Below are positions 20,414-29,594 of a DNA stretch of 64,000 nucleotides, piece after piece. The stretch lies in contig NZ_CM002299.1 in NCBI RefSeq assembly GCF_000153125.2, positions 3,947,338 to 4,011,337 on the forward strand. Reading direction: 5' to 3'. The DNA comes from Congregibacter litoralis KT71. GTDB lineage: Bacteria > Pseudomonadota > Gammaproteobacteria > Pseudomonadales > Halieaceae. Both the position numbers and the translations under genes were made by a program. Under the pieces are notes generated by a model that saw only the letters and a program-made list of their open reading frames with translations, searched no databases and had not been told where the DNA came from. Positions within the stretch are counted from its first letter, which is position 1; every line of letters begins with the position of its first letter.

Positions 20414-21241
20414 ATGAACCGGGATCCGTCCACACAAACCGCCGACCTACTTAAAAGCCCCCGGCGGCGAATCATCGATCTCTCCATTCCCATTGAGAAT
20501 GATATCGCCTCGGATCCCGAGCCTTTTCGCCCCCAGGTGACCTATCACCGGCACGATGGCACCCACGATCAGCTCATGCCGTTTTTCCCGGGGTTGGAAA
20601 AAAGCGACCTCCCGGACGGCGAGGCCTGGGCCGTTGAGGAAGTGCAGCTCAACACCCACAACGGCACGCATATGGATGCGCCCTGGCACTACCACTCCAC
20701 CATGGACGGCGGCGATCCGGCCTGGACCATCGATCAGGCCCCCCTGGACTGGTGCTTCCGCGCCGGGGTGAAACTGGATTTCCGGCATTTTGCCGACGGC
20801 TATGTCGCCACCGCCGCCGACGTGGAGAAGGAGCTCGCCCGCATTGACCACGAGCTTCAGCCCCTGGACATCGTCGTGGTCAACACCAGCGCCGGTGCTG
20901 CCTATGGCGAACCGGACTATATCCATCGCGGCTGCGGCATGGGCCGCGAAGCCACGCTTTATCTTACGGAGCGGGGCGTGCGCGTGGTGGGCACCGATGC
21001 CTGGTCCTGGGATGCGCCTTTCCTGCACACGGCGCGGAAGTTTGCGGAGTCTAAGGACCCCTCGATTATCTGGGAGGGGCACAAAGCAGGCCGCGATATT
21101 GGCTACTTCCAGATGGAGAAGCTGCACCAACTGGAAGCCTTACCCAGTCACGGTTTCGAGATTTGCTGCTTCCCCGTAAAGATCAAGGGAGCATCCGCGG
21201 GCTGGACCCGCGCCGTGGCTATTTTAGGGGGCGACGGCTAA
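20414..21241 (+). CDS. Cyclase-family / kynurenine formamidase-like metal hydrolase
   Basis: 275 residues of the PF04199 'cyclase' fold. The metal site signature 'NTHNGTHMDAPWHY' (related to HxGTHxDxPxHF) is intact, with 'RGCGMGREATLYL' and a C-terminal 'FCCF-like' segment 'FEICCFPVKIKG'. The family includes arylformamidases and polyketide cyclases, so the substrate is open. AAGGGA ribosome site before the ATG. Paired with the preceding amidohydrolase and followed by a TonB-dependent receptor after 455 bp. Confidence 0.85.
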   Translation: MNRDPSTQTADLLKSPRRRIIDLSIPIENDIASDPEPFRPQVTYHRHDGTHDQLMPFFPGLEKSDLPDGEAWAVEEVQLNTHNGTHMDAPWHYHSTMDGGDPAWTIDQAPLDWCFRAGVKLDFRHFADGYVATAADVEKELARIDHELQPLDIVVVNTSAGAAYGEPDYIHRGCGMGREATLYLTERGVRVVGTDAWSWDAPFLHTARKFAESKDPSIIWEGHKAGRDIGYFQMEKLHQLEALPSHGFEICCFPVKIKGASAGWTRAVAILGGDG

Positions 21242-21325
21242 AGGCTCGCGCCCTACTATCAACCCAAGTCGGCCCGCCCTCACCTTCGCCTTTGCAGAGG
21301 GTCTGCTCAGAGCCCCTCACCAAAG

Positions 21326-21355
21326 CACCTGTAAACTATTTACGTTTTACAGGTG
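21326..21355. promoter_or_regulatory. Perfect 10-bp inverted repeat (operator-like)
   Basis: CACCTGTAAA (21326-21335) and TTTACAGGTG (21346-21355) are exact reverse complements separated by 10 bp. A second, nested palindrome GTAAA-CTA-TTTAC overlaps the left arm. No T-run follows, so an operator for a dimeric repressor is likelier than a terminator. It sits between the cyclase gene and the TonB-dependent receptor. Confidence 0.5.
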
Positions 21356-21532
21356 AGACCGCCCAAGATTTTCCTATAAAAAACAGTAACTAAGCCGACA
21401 ATTTAGTAGTGCTTTGCTATGGAAAGGTGAGCCTGAAGCCGTTAAAATAGATCGCAGGTGACGTCATGGCCCTCAACAGGCGTGAACGTCGCGATAAACC
21501 AATAAAAGCGATAACAGCGGTAACCCAGCAAG

Positions 21533-21550
21533 CTTATGCACACTTATGCA
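21533..21550 (+). repeat. Direct repeat with 10-bp period in the receptor leader
   Basis: CTTATGCA occurs at 21533-21540 and 21543-21550, one helical turn apart, about 150 bp upstream of the TonB-dependent receptor start. It could be a pair of activator half-sites. The remainder of 21242-21696 shows only AT-rich promoter-like sequence and no gene. Confidence 0.35.
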
Positions 21551-21696
21551 TTTCCGAGGCAGCTAATTAAGTACACCACGCTCGATTCTTTTGAACCGCG
21601 GCGCTTTTGGTGTGGCTGTTTGCCAGCTCCGATTTGAGAGCCCGAAAATAAATTCTCTGAAAAACCTCGCAAGATACTAAAAAAAGGACGCCACAA

Positions 21697-24300
21697 ATGA
21701 ACGCAAGAAACCCTTCCATGCACCATGCTCGATCACCGTTGGCTCTCGCACTCTATGCGACCATCGCATGTAGCAGCGGAAATGCCATTGCCCAAGAAGG
21801 CGGACCGCGCCTTCTCGAGGAAGTCGTCGTTTTCGCTCAGAAGCGTGAGCAGTCAATCCTCGATGTTCCTGTATCTGTTTCATCCTATGGCGAAGAAGCT
21901 CTCGACCGCGCACAGTTGCGTGACCTCTCAGAGCTACAGCAAGTTGCACCGAGCCTGGTGTTCAACAGCTCTACGGGCGCGACCCAATCCATCCTGACCA
22001 TCCGCGGCATCGGAACGGCCGGCCAGAATTCCGGCCTTGAGCAGTCCGTAGGCGTGTTTATCGACAATGTCTATCGCGGCAGGCCCGGCGCAGCTCTGGG
22101 CGACTTTGTTGATCTGGAGTCCATAGAGGTCCTGCGCGGACCACAGGGAACTTTGTTTGGTCGCAACACCTCTGCCGGTGTTATCAACGTACGCTCAAAG
22201 GCACCGGAGCACGAATTCGGTGGAAATCTGCAAGCCGGCATTGGCGACTACGGTTACACTCAGCTACGCGGTAGCCTGACAGGCCCAATTACCGACAACC
22301 TTGCCTGGCGCATCGCGGGTACCTGGCAGCAGCGCGACGGCTACATCGAAGACACATTCAGCGGCGAAGAATGGAACGATCGCGACCGCTACTCTGCGCG
22401 CGGCCAGCTGCTATGGGATGTAAATGACACAAGCTCACTCCGAGTCATCGTCGACTACACGGAAACTGACGAGCGCTGTTGTGTACCTGTGCAAGTGTTC
22501 GACGCCAGCAGTGCCGCACTACTGATCGGCAGTCCCGTTGGCCTCGGCGCTTTGAATCCTGCTTTTGCCAACTTTGCGATTGGAGCCCCTCTGCAGGACG
22601 GCACACCGGGCACCACACCCGGCGACCAGGAAGTCGTCTTTTCCGGGACTTATCCGGACATCGACAATTTTGAAGGCTCCCGCACCACCTCGGCAAGCGC
22701 GGACGACAGCTTCGAAGACGGAGGCATTTCGGCGGAATTCAAAACTTCGGTGACCGATGACATCGACATGACGGTGATTGGCGCTTATCGTTTCTTCGAA
22801 ACCAACCCCTATGGCGACATTGATATGCGCACGGCGGATATCTGGCAGGGTGGTCGCGGTCAGGACATCGACGAGACCTCTTTGGAACTTCGCTTTGATG
22901 GAACCACAGGCAACGCAGACTGGTCCGTAGGAGCCTACTATTTCGATCAGGACATTGATGCCACAGGACGCTTCGCCTGGGGTGCGGATGCCTCAACCTA
23001 CCTCGCCTCGGTGGGTATCGCGCGACTGGCCGGAGACGCGGACATCATCGCTGAAGGAGGCTCCATCGCCGACATTCTCGGCTCGGGTCTCATCGACATT
23101 GGCAACGCGGCGCCCGGCGGTGCTGCGAACCCGCTGAACTGGCTCCCCACAGCTGGCCTGGAAGGCACCGGTTCTCAGGAAACCGTTGGCTATAACGCCA
23201 CGAGCTATGCACTGTTTGGACAGGTGACCTTTAATCTGAGTGATCGTCTGAGCTGGACCATCGGTGGTCGTTACTCGGATGAGGAAAAAGACGCAACGTA
23301 TCTGACGACAGCCAATGACCCCTTCTCGAACCGGGATCTTCGGCAAACGGCGTTAACCGGCACAGACGGCCTGTTTTGGGCACTGCGCCCCTTGCAGGTA
23401 CATAACGGCTCTCTCCCGGGAGCTGCCAGCTTTGAAGATGATGATTTCTCTGCAACCACTAACCTGAATTACGAAGTAAACGAAAGCGTATCGGTCTACG
23501 CGCGCTTCGCTCAGGGTTACAAGGCCGGCGGATTAAATTTGAATGGCACCATTGGTCAGCAGCCGGGCAATCCCACACCGACCTACATTGGCAATGACTT
23601 TGAGTCTGAAACCAGTGATAGCTTTGAGGTGGGTGCCAAGTCGTTCCTGCTGGACAACACTCTGCAACTCAATGCGACGGTGTTCTACCAGACCACGGAG
23701 AACTTCCAGACCAACTCCTTCGATGGTGCGGGCTTTACGCTGCGTAATGCGGGAGAGATTGAAGGCACCGGTATTGAGCTCGACTACACCTGGATGCCGA
23801 ATGACAACTGGACTGTCAGCGGGGGTCTGGTGCTTCAGGACATCGAGTACGGAGACTTCACCAATGCGTCAAGCACCATCGCGCAGCAAGAGTTCGCGGG
23901 ACTCAGAGCTCGGGCGCTGGGCATCGTACCGGATCAGGACCTGACCGGCGAAACACCAAACTTTGTCTCTGACGTGACCTGGGCAGGTAGCGTTGCCTAT
24001 CGCAAACCGATAAGCGCCGGCCTGGCGTTTAACGGCGCGGTCAGCTGGCGTTATCGCTCTGAGTTCACAACCGGGCAGGACAATGATCCTCTGACAGCTC
24101 AGGATGCCTTCACCACGGTGAACGCGACTATCGGTATCGGCGACCTTGACGATCAGTGGCGCCTGGAATTCTGGGGGAAAAATCTGACGGATGAGACGGT
24201 AATCAATATCGGCTTTGACACGCCAGCACAAACCGGATCCATGAGCGCTTTTGTCGAGCCACCTCGTATGTATGGAGCAACTTTAAACTACAGCTTCTAA
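21697..24300 (+). CDS. TonB-dependent outer-membrane receptor
   Basis: 867-residue outer-membrane gated porin that imports a ligand using the TonB-ExbBD energy system. Signal peptide to about residue 32 ('NAIA-QE'), TonB-box-like region 'LEEVVVFAQKREQ', plug domain (about 45-165) with 'VRGIG'-type motif 'TIRGIGT', 'VLRGPQGTLFGRNTSAGVINV', then a beta-barrel ending in aromatic 'YGATLNYSF'. The type is common in Sphingomonadales and OM60 bacteria for hydrophobic or aromatic compounds. Substrate not assignable; the neighbouring hydrolase pair and GGDEF sensor are the only hints. Confidence 0.93.
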   Translation: MNARNPSMHHARSPLALALYATIACSSGNAIAQEGGPRLLEEVVVFAQKREQSILDVPVSVSSYGEEALDRAQLRDLSELQQVAPSLVFNSSTGATQSILTIRGIGTAGQNSGLEQSVGVFIDNVYRGRPGAALGDFVDLESIEVLRGPQGTLFGRNTSAGVINVRSKAPEHEFGGNLQAGIGDYGYTQLRGSLTGPITDNLAWRIAGTWQQRDGYIEDTFSGEEWNDRDRYSARGQLLWDVNDTSSLRVIVDYTETDERCCVPVQVFDASSAALLIGSPVGLGALNPAFANFAIGAPLQDGTPGTTPGDQEVVFSGTYPDIDNFEGSRTTSASADDSFEDGGISAEFKTSVTDDIDMTVIGAYRFFETNPYGDIDMRTADIWQGGRGQDIDETSLELRFDGTTGNADWSVGAYYFDQDIDATGRFAWGADASTYLASVGIARLAGDADIIAEGGSIADILGSGLIDIGNAAPGGAANPLNWLPTAGLEGTGSQETVGYNATSYALFGQVTFNLSDRLSWTIGGRYSDEEKDATYLTTANDPFSNRDLRQTALTGTDGLFWALRPLQVHNGSLPGAASFEDDDFSATTNLNYEVNESVSVYARFAQGYKAGGLNLNGTIGQQPGNPTPTYIGNDFESETSDSFEVGAKSFLLDNTLQLNATVFYQTTENFQTNSFDGAGFTLRNAGEIEGTGIELDYTWMPNDNWTVSGGLVLQDIEYGDFTNASSTIAQQEFAGLRARALGIVPDQDLTGETPNFVSDVTWAGSVAYRKPISAGLAFNGAVSWRYRSEFTTGQDNDPLTAQDAFTTVNATIGIGDLDDQWRLEFWGKNLTDETVINIGFDTPAQTGSMSAFVEPPRMYGATLNYSF

Positions 24301-24322
24301 TGGACCCTTGGCGTTAAGCAAT

Positions 24323-24353
24323 GCCGGCGGCGCGCAAGCCCGCCGGTTTTTTT
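24323..24353 (+). terminator. Intrinsic terminator of the TonB-dependent receptor gene
   Basis: GCCGGCGG...CCGCCGG-type stem with a short GCAA-containing loop, followed by seven T residues. Confidence 0.88.
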
Positions 24354-24437
24354 GTGCCCGCAACTTTCTCACCAAGCAACCGCCGGGACTGCCATTTGTC
24401 ATGGCAAAACAATCTCGGGTAACCTGCAGCACCAAAA

Positions 24438-27400
24438 ATGACAGGGGGCTCGACCGTGCCGATACCGGCGAAAGAAGCCATAACGGCATTAGGACCAAAC
24501 GCGGCCATTGCGGCAACTGACCGTCGTATCATCTTTTTACAAAAGCGCTCAAGTTTGATTCGCAGGCTGGCCGCAATCATCAGTGGCTCCCTGTTACTGG
24601 GCGCCCTTACGGCCCAGGCCCTCGACCCCGATCGCCTGCCAAGCCAATACCTCATAGACCGCTATGGTCGCGACTCGGGCCTCCCCTCGGACCGCGTCTG
24701 GGTGAGCGAGGAAGGGCCCCGGGGCTACCTGTGGATAGGCACCCAGGGAGGTCTGGCGCGCTTCGATGGCGCGGACTTCAAAACCTTCAATCAGCAAACT
24801 CACGAGGCCTTTAATGCCAGCGATATCCGCGCCCTCGAATGGACGCCCGATGGCGATTTGTGGATAGGGACCTATGGCGGAGGCGCCGTATTCATGCGGG
24901 GTCGCGAGTTTGAGTCTTTCTCAAAGGATCAGGGACTCATCAGCAACGTGATCTATGACATCCATCGGGCGGTGGACGGCTCTATCTGGTTTGCTACGGA
25001 TCTCGGGCTCACCCAGCGAACCGGCGGGGAGTTCAGATCCTGGACCGTGGCAGATGGCCTGGCGTCCAATCGTATCTTTGATATCGCCGAAGATTCGGAA
25101 GGAAATCTGTGGTTCAGCAGCCTCACCAATGGTGTCAGCTATTTTGATGGCAGCACTTTTCATCGTATCGGTACGGAAGACGGCCTGGATTCCCTGCAGG
25201 TGCATATGCTTCGCTGGGACAAGGAGCTTGGCGTTATTGCCGGGACGGACAGCGGTGCAATCTACCAGCTATCTACCGCGGCGCCGCCGGCGCTGCTGCC
25301 ATCGGCGACGCCCAAGGCCATACAGTCTTCCTTGCTCGATCGAGACGGCAACCGCTGGCTAGGGAGCTACGGTGACGGTGTCTGGCGCCTGAGCGCGGAC
25401 GGCCGGGAGACGCACTTCCCCCTGGACTCAGGGCACTCCTCGGAGCACATTTTCGATCTTGTGGAGGACGCCCGGGGAAGCCTGTGGGTGGCAACGGGCC
25501 ATGGCTTGTTCCGAGTCAAAGACAGCCCCTTTCTCGCCCTGGGGAGCGCCGAGGGATTAGCAGATTCTACCTTTGTTGTGACAGCCCAGAGCGATGACAC
25601 GGTGTGGATCGGCACGGAGCCCGACGGCCTGTTCCGCGTAGAAGCCGATGGCAGCATCTCCCAGCCCTTCCCCGAACTCGTCGACAAAAGCGTTTCCTCC
25701 CTGCTGGTCAGCGCAGACGACAGCCTCTGGGTAGGCACTTTTGGTGACGGGCTTTTTCATATCCGTGAAGGCGCCATCGAACACTTTGCCATTGCCGACG
25801 GCCTCCTGGGAGACCACGTTCTTGCCCTGCAGCAATTACGCGATGGCAGCATCTGGATTGCCACCAACCGGGGTCTGAATGCCTGGCTTGGGGACGACGC
25901 CGACATAACGACTCCCCTCCCAGAACTCAGCGATACGATTACCCGGCATATTCTCGAAGCCCGCAACGGCGTTGTGTGGTTGAGCAGCAACTCCGGGCTG
26001 TATGGCTATGACGGGGGCAAGCTGGAGCATTGGACCGAGGAGCGGGGATTAGCCAGCAATGTGGTGCGCACCAGCTATGAAGATGACCGGGGCGTGCTGT
26101 GGATCGCCACGGGCGCCGGCACGCTGTCCCGTCTCGACAAGGGCCGACTGTTCAGCTACGACCGCTCCCACGGACTCCCCCTGTCTGCCGGCTACGCCAT
26201 TCTCGAGGACAGGGCCCGCAATCTCTGGATTTCCAGTACTCAGGGGCTTCTCAGAGTCACCCGGGACAGTCTCGACGCGGTCGCCCGCGGCGAGCGAAAC
26301 ACCCTCGACACCCGCGTCTTCGAAGAAAACGACGGTCTGCGCTCCACGCAGTTTACCGGCGGTTTCCAGCCCGCGGGATGGGTGACCCGGGATAATCGCC
26401 TGTGGTTTACGAGCACCAAGGGCGCCACGACATTTTCTCCGCAAAAACTCACCACGGACAGCACCCCCCTGCGCACCTATATCGATGCCATCAGGGTCGA
26501 CGGCAAGCCCGTGGCTGTTGCAGAGCCCGTTGCTATCCCGGCAAATTTTCAAAGCCTGGAAATTGACTACAGCAGTCCCGAACTGAGCAAAGCCCATTCC
26601 ATCAGCTTTAGATATAGCACGGTGTCCAATGGTGATTTCTGGACCGATGCCGGGAACCGGCGTACCGCCTATTTTTCTGCCTTACCGGCGGGCGAGACCG
26701 CATTTCGCGTGCAGGCGAGCTTTGACGGAGAGCTCTTTCCAACGACGCCGGACGGACTGACCTCCCTCACCATCTATCGAACGCCCCACTGGTATGAAAC
26801 AACCTGGTCCGTGCTTCTGGGCGTCGCACTCATTGCCTTACTGGTGAGCCTGCTCCAGCGGTACCAGTCCCGCAGTGCGAGGCAACGGGAACAGCAACTG
26901 CGCCAACTGGTGGATTTACGAACGGAGGAACTTCGGGATGCCCTCGTGCGCGTCGAGGCCAACTCGCGCATAGACAGTCTCACCGGCGTCGCCAATCGAC
27001 GGCATCTGGAGGAGCATCTCAACGCAACCTGGAGCATGTCCCGTCGCACGGGGACACCCGTGAGCATCCTTATGCTCGACATCGACCTGTTCAAGCAATA
27101 CAACGACAGCCTTGGGCATGCCGCCGGCGACGACTGCCTCAGAACCATTGCCCAGGCCATCAAGGGAAAACTCCTGCGGGAGCACGACATGCTCGCACGC
27201 TACGGCGGTGAGGAGTTTGTAGTGGTGCTCTATGACACCGATGCGGCGGGCGCTGTACGCACAGCGAACCGCATACTGGAGTGCGTGAGAGCCCTCGCAT
27301 TGCAGCACCCGGCGAGCCAAGTCAGCGAGCACGTCACCATCAGCATCGGTTGTGCCTCGATGGGGGATAAGGAGCGGGACGATCCTCACCGGCTGATTGA

Positions 27401-27500
27401 TCTGGCCGACAAGGCGCTCTATGAGGCGAAAGCGAAGGGTCGCAATCGCGTGCACAGCACCGCAGAGGAATCAGCTGATACGGCGCTGGAAAGGGGGTAA
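24438..27500 (+). CDS. Propeller-repeat membrane sensor diguanylate cyclase (GGDEF)
   Basis: Predicted c-di-GMP synthase with a periplasmic sensor. After a hydrophobic segment near residues 45-61 ('SGSLLLGALTAQA') come many two-component-propeller repeats ('GLPSDRVWV', 'GYLWIGTQGGLARFDG', 'SIWFATDLGLTQR'), a Y_Y_Y domain (about 690-775), one membrane helix ('VLLGVALIALLVSLL'), a short coiled-coil and a C-terminal GGDEF domain. The active site is intact ('YGGEEFVVV') and the inhibitory I-site RxxD is present as REHD five residues before it. The start is uncertain: the ATG at 24438 adds about 35 residues before the signal sequence, and a TTG near 24555 is an alternative. The 3' end overlaps dinG by 30 bp. 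Confidence 0.9.
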   Translation: MTGGSTVPIPAKEAITALGPNAAIAATDRRIIFLQKRSSLIRRLAAIISGSLLLGALTAQALDPDRLPSQYLIDRYGRDSGLPSDRVWVSEEGPRGYLWIGTQGGLARFDGADFKTFNQQTHEAFNASDIRALEWTPDGDLWIGTYGGGAVFMRGREFESFSKDQGLISNVIYDIHRAVDGSIWFATDLGLTQRTGGEFRSWTVADGLASNRIFDIAEDSEGNLWFSSLTNGVSYFDGSTFHRIGTEDGLDSLQVHMLRWDKELGVIAGTDSGAIYQLSTAAPPALLPSATPKAIQSSLLDRDGNRWLGSYGDGVWRLSADGRETHFPLDSGHSSEHIFDLVEDARGSLWVATGHGLFRVKDSPFLALGSAEGLADSTFVVTAQSDDTVWIGTEPDGLFRVEADGSISQPFPELVDKSVSSLLVSADDSLWVGTFGDGLFHIREGAIEHFAIADGLLGDHVLALQQLRDGSIWIATNRGLNAWLGDDADITTPLPELSDTITRHILEARNGVVWLSSNSGLYGYDGGKLEHWTEERGLASNVVRTSYEDDRGVLWIATGAGTLSRLDKGRLFSYDRSHGLPLSAGYAILEDRARNLWISSTQGLLRVTRDSLDAVARGERNTLDTRVFEENDGLRSTQFTGGFQPAGWVTRDNRLWFTSTKGATTFSPQKLTTDSTPLRTYIDAIRVDGKPVAVAEPVAIPANFQSLEIDYSSPELSKAHSISFRYSTVSNGDFWTDAGNRRTAYFSALPAGETAFRVQASFDGELFPTTPDGLTSLTIYRTPHWYETTWSVLLGVALIALLVSLLQRYQSRSARQREQQLRQLVDLRTEELRDALVRVEANSRIDSLTGVANRRHLEEHLNATWSMSRRTGTPVSILMLDIDLFKQYNDSLGHAAGDDCLRTIAQAIKGKLLREHDMLARYGGEEFVVVLYDTDAAGAVRTANRILECVRALALQHPASQVSEHVTISIGCASMGDKERDDPHRLIDLADKALYEAKAKGRNRVHSTAEESADTALERG

Positions 27501-29594
27501 GGAATCGAGAATCGCCCGTCCATAGCGACGGGTGATCACCCTGCGATCCATAAGCGTCACGCGCCCGACATCGGTCTCCGTGCGCAGGAGGCGACCACTT
27601 GCCTGTACCAGCTTGAGTGCCGCATCGGGCACGCTGATTTCCATAAAGGCATTGCGTCCCTGAGCCTCCAGCCACTCAGCGAGGGCGGCGTCGACGGGAT
27701 TGTCCGGCACCGCAAAGGGCAGCTTGGCGATAACCACATGCTGGCAGTAGCCGCCGGGCAGATCCACGCCCTCGGCAAAGCTTGCGAGGCCGAATATCAC
27801 CGCGCCCCTGCCATCATCGATGGTCTCGCGATGACGCCGGAGGATTTCCTGCTTGCTGTAATCATCCTGACGCAGGATACGACTTCGCCACTCTACCGGG
27901 AGGCCGTCGTACACATCGTTCATCTGCCGGCGGGATGAGAACAGCACCAGGCTGCCCTCCCCGGCATCCAGTAAATCCGGTAGCAGCTCGATGAGCTCCC
28001 GGGTATGCGCCGGCGCATCACCGGGCTCGCTTTTCATGGCGGGCACATGAAGCGTCGCCTTGCCGTAGTCAAAGGGACTGGCAACAATTTTGTAGCGGCC
28101 ATCCTCGGGCACCCCCGAGCGGGCCCTGAAACGATCAAAACTTCCCAGAGCGGTCATGGTAGCGGAGGTCAGTATCACCCCGGCCGCCCGATCCCAAAGC
28201 TGTTCCCGGAGAATATCCGCCGCCAGAATATGGCTGCAGTGAAGATCTATAGCCAGCTCTTCGTCATCGGCGCGACGCTTGAGCCAGCGCGCCCGTGGCG
28301 GTGACTCCTCCGCGGCATCCGCGGCAAAATCCTGAAACAGGGAAAGAACTCCCTCGGCACGCACAAGCATGCCGCCCACGGCCATTTGCCAGGCCTCCAA
28401 CTCATCACGTACCGAGGCAAAGGATTCGTCTTCCAGGGCGTCGTCGATACCCGCCTCAAGCGTGATGAGGCGACCGGTGAGCCTTGCCCACTGGCTGGCA
28501 AGGGACGCCGTTGCCTGCTGGAGGTCCGGGGGCACAACGCCCCCCTCAAAGCGCAGCTGCTCTTCAAAATCACCGGCGCTGGCCATGATGGCAGCGGCCT
28601 TTTCCGCGATCTGCTGCAGCCGCAACTGCAGGTCATCGAAAAGTGCCGGCAGAGGTTCCAGCACCGTGCTGAGGCCCGGGAGCGTTGCCAGCAGCGGCGC
28701 ACCCTTGGCCAGAGCCTTGCGACTGTCGCCGAGCCACGACAGGGTGGACGGCAAACGGCAGAAGGACGCGAAATGATTCAGCGCCTTGTCCGGAAGGTGA
28801 TGACCCTCGTCAAAAATGTAAATCGTGTCTTCCGGCGGGGTGAGTATGGCACCGCCCCCCAGGGCCAGGTCTGACAGCACCAGATCGTGATTGGTCACTA
28901 CCACGTCGGCTTCCTGAAGACCGTCCCGCGCCCGGTAAAAACTGCAGTTGCGAATATTGGGGCAGCGTCTGCCGGTGCACTGTCCCTGGTCGGCGGTCAC
29001 GGGAAACCAATCCGCATCGTTGATGGGCGCCGACCAGTTGTCGCGGTCGCCATCCCAGTCTCCACGAGCCAGGGCATCGAGCATGAGGCCGTAGCTTTCG
29101 AGAGCGTCCCGGGCAAGGGCAGGGGACACCTCATCGGGATACAGACCCATGGTCTGCCCTCCCCCCGACTCCCGCGCCATGAGGCGATCGAGCTGACTGA
29201 GACAGAGATAACGCCGCCGTCCCTTGGCCAACTGAAAACTGAAATCGAGCCCGCTCCCTTTCTTGATGTCCGGGAGGTCCTTGTGAACCAGCTGCTCCTG
29301 GAGGGCAACGGTGGCCGTGGCGATGACCAGACGCTTGTTCAGCGCCCGGGCCATCACGAGAGCGGGAATCACATAGGCGATGGTTTTTCCCGTGCCCGTG
29401 CCGGCTTCGATGACAGCGATGGGAGAGCCTTCGGTATCGGCGGCACCCATAGACGGGGATAGCCGCGCCAGGGTATTGGCGACCTCGGCGATCATCTGTC
29501 GCTGCCCCCAGCGAGGCGTCAGTCCCCGGGCATCGGTAATCGCGGTATAGGCTTCGCGGATGGCATCCTTATCCGCCGGCGAGAGCGCGCTCAC
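27471..29594 (-). CDS. dinG: ATP-dependent DNA helicase DinG
   Basis: XPD/Rad3-like 5'-3' iron-sulphur helicase acting on R-loops, D-loops and damaged replication forks. The 707-residue product shows Walker A 'EAGTGTGKTIAY', iron-sulphur cysteines in 'CTGRRCPNIRNC' plus an upstream Cys, Walker B variant 'FDEGHHLP' (normally DEAH/DEGH), motif 'TSATM', 'FGLASFAEGVDLPG' and 'QASGRLLRTETDVG'. Length matches E. coli DinG. Convergent with the GGDEF gene, overlapping it at the 3' end; its start region is covered by the downstream end of the acyltransferase frame (4-bp overlap), suggesting a shared transcript. Confidence 0.95.
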   Translation of the reverse strand: MSALSPADKDAIREAYTAITDARGLTPRWGQRQMIAEVANTLARLSPSMGAADTEGSPIAVIEAGTGTGKTIAYVIPALVMARALNKRLVIATATVALQEQLVHKDLPDIKKGSGLDFSFQLAKGRRRYLCLSQLDRLMARESGGGQTMGLYPDEVSPALARDALESYGLMLDALARGDWDGDRDNWSAPINDADWFPVTADQGQCTGRRCPNIRNCSFYRARDGLQEADVVVTNHDLVLSDLALGGGAILTPPEDTIYIFDEGHHLPDKALNHFASFCRLPSTLSWLGDSRKALAKGAPLLATLPGLSTVLEPLPALFDDLQLRLQQIAEKAAAIMASAGDFEEQLRFEGGVVPPDLQQATASLASQWARLTGRLITLEAGIDDALEDESFASVRDELEAWQMAVGGMLVRAEGVLSLFQDFAADAAEESPPRARWLKRRADDEELAIDLHCSHILAADILREQLWDRAAGVILTSATMTALGSFDRFRARSGVPEDGRYKIVASPFDYGKATLHVPAMKSEPGDAPAHTRELIELLPDLLDAGEGSLVLFSSRRQMNDVYDGLPVEWRSRILRQDDYSKQEILRRHRETIDDGRGAVIFGLASFAEGVDLPGGYCQHVVIAKLPFAVPDNPVDAALAEWLEAQGRNAFMEISVPDAALKLVQASGRLLRTETDVGRVTLMDRRVITRRYGRAILDSLPPFQRRIS

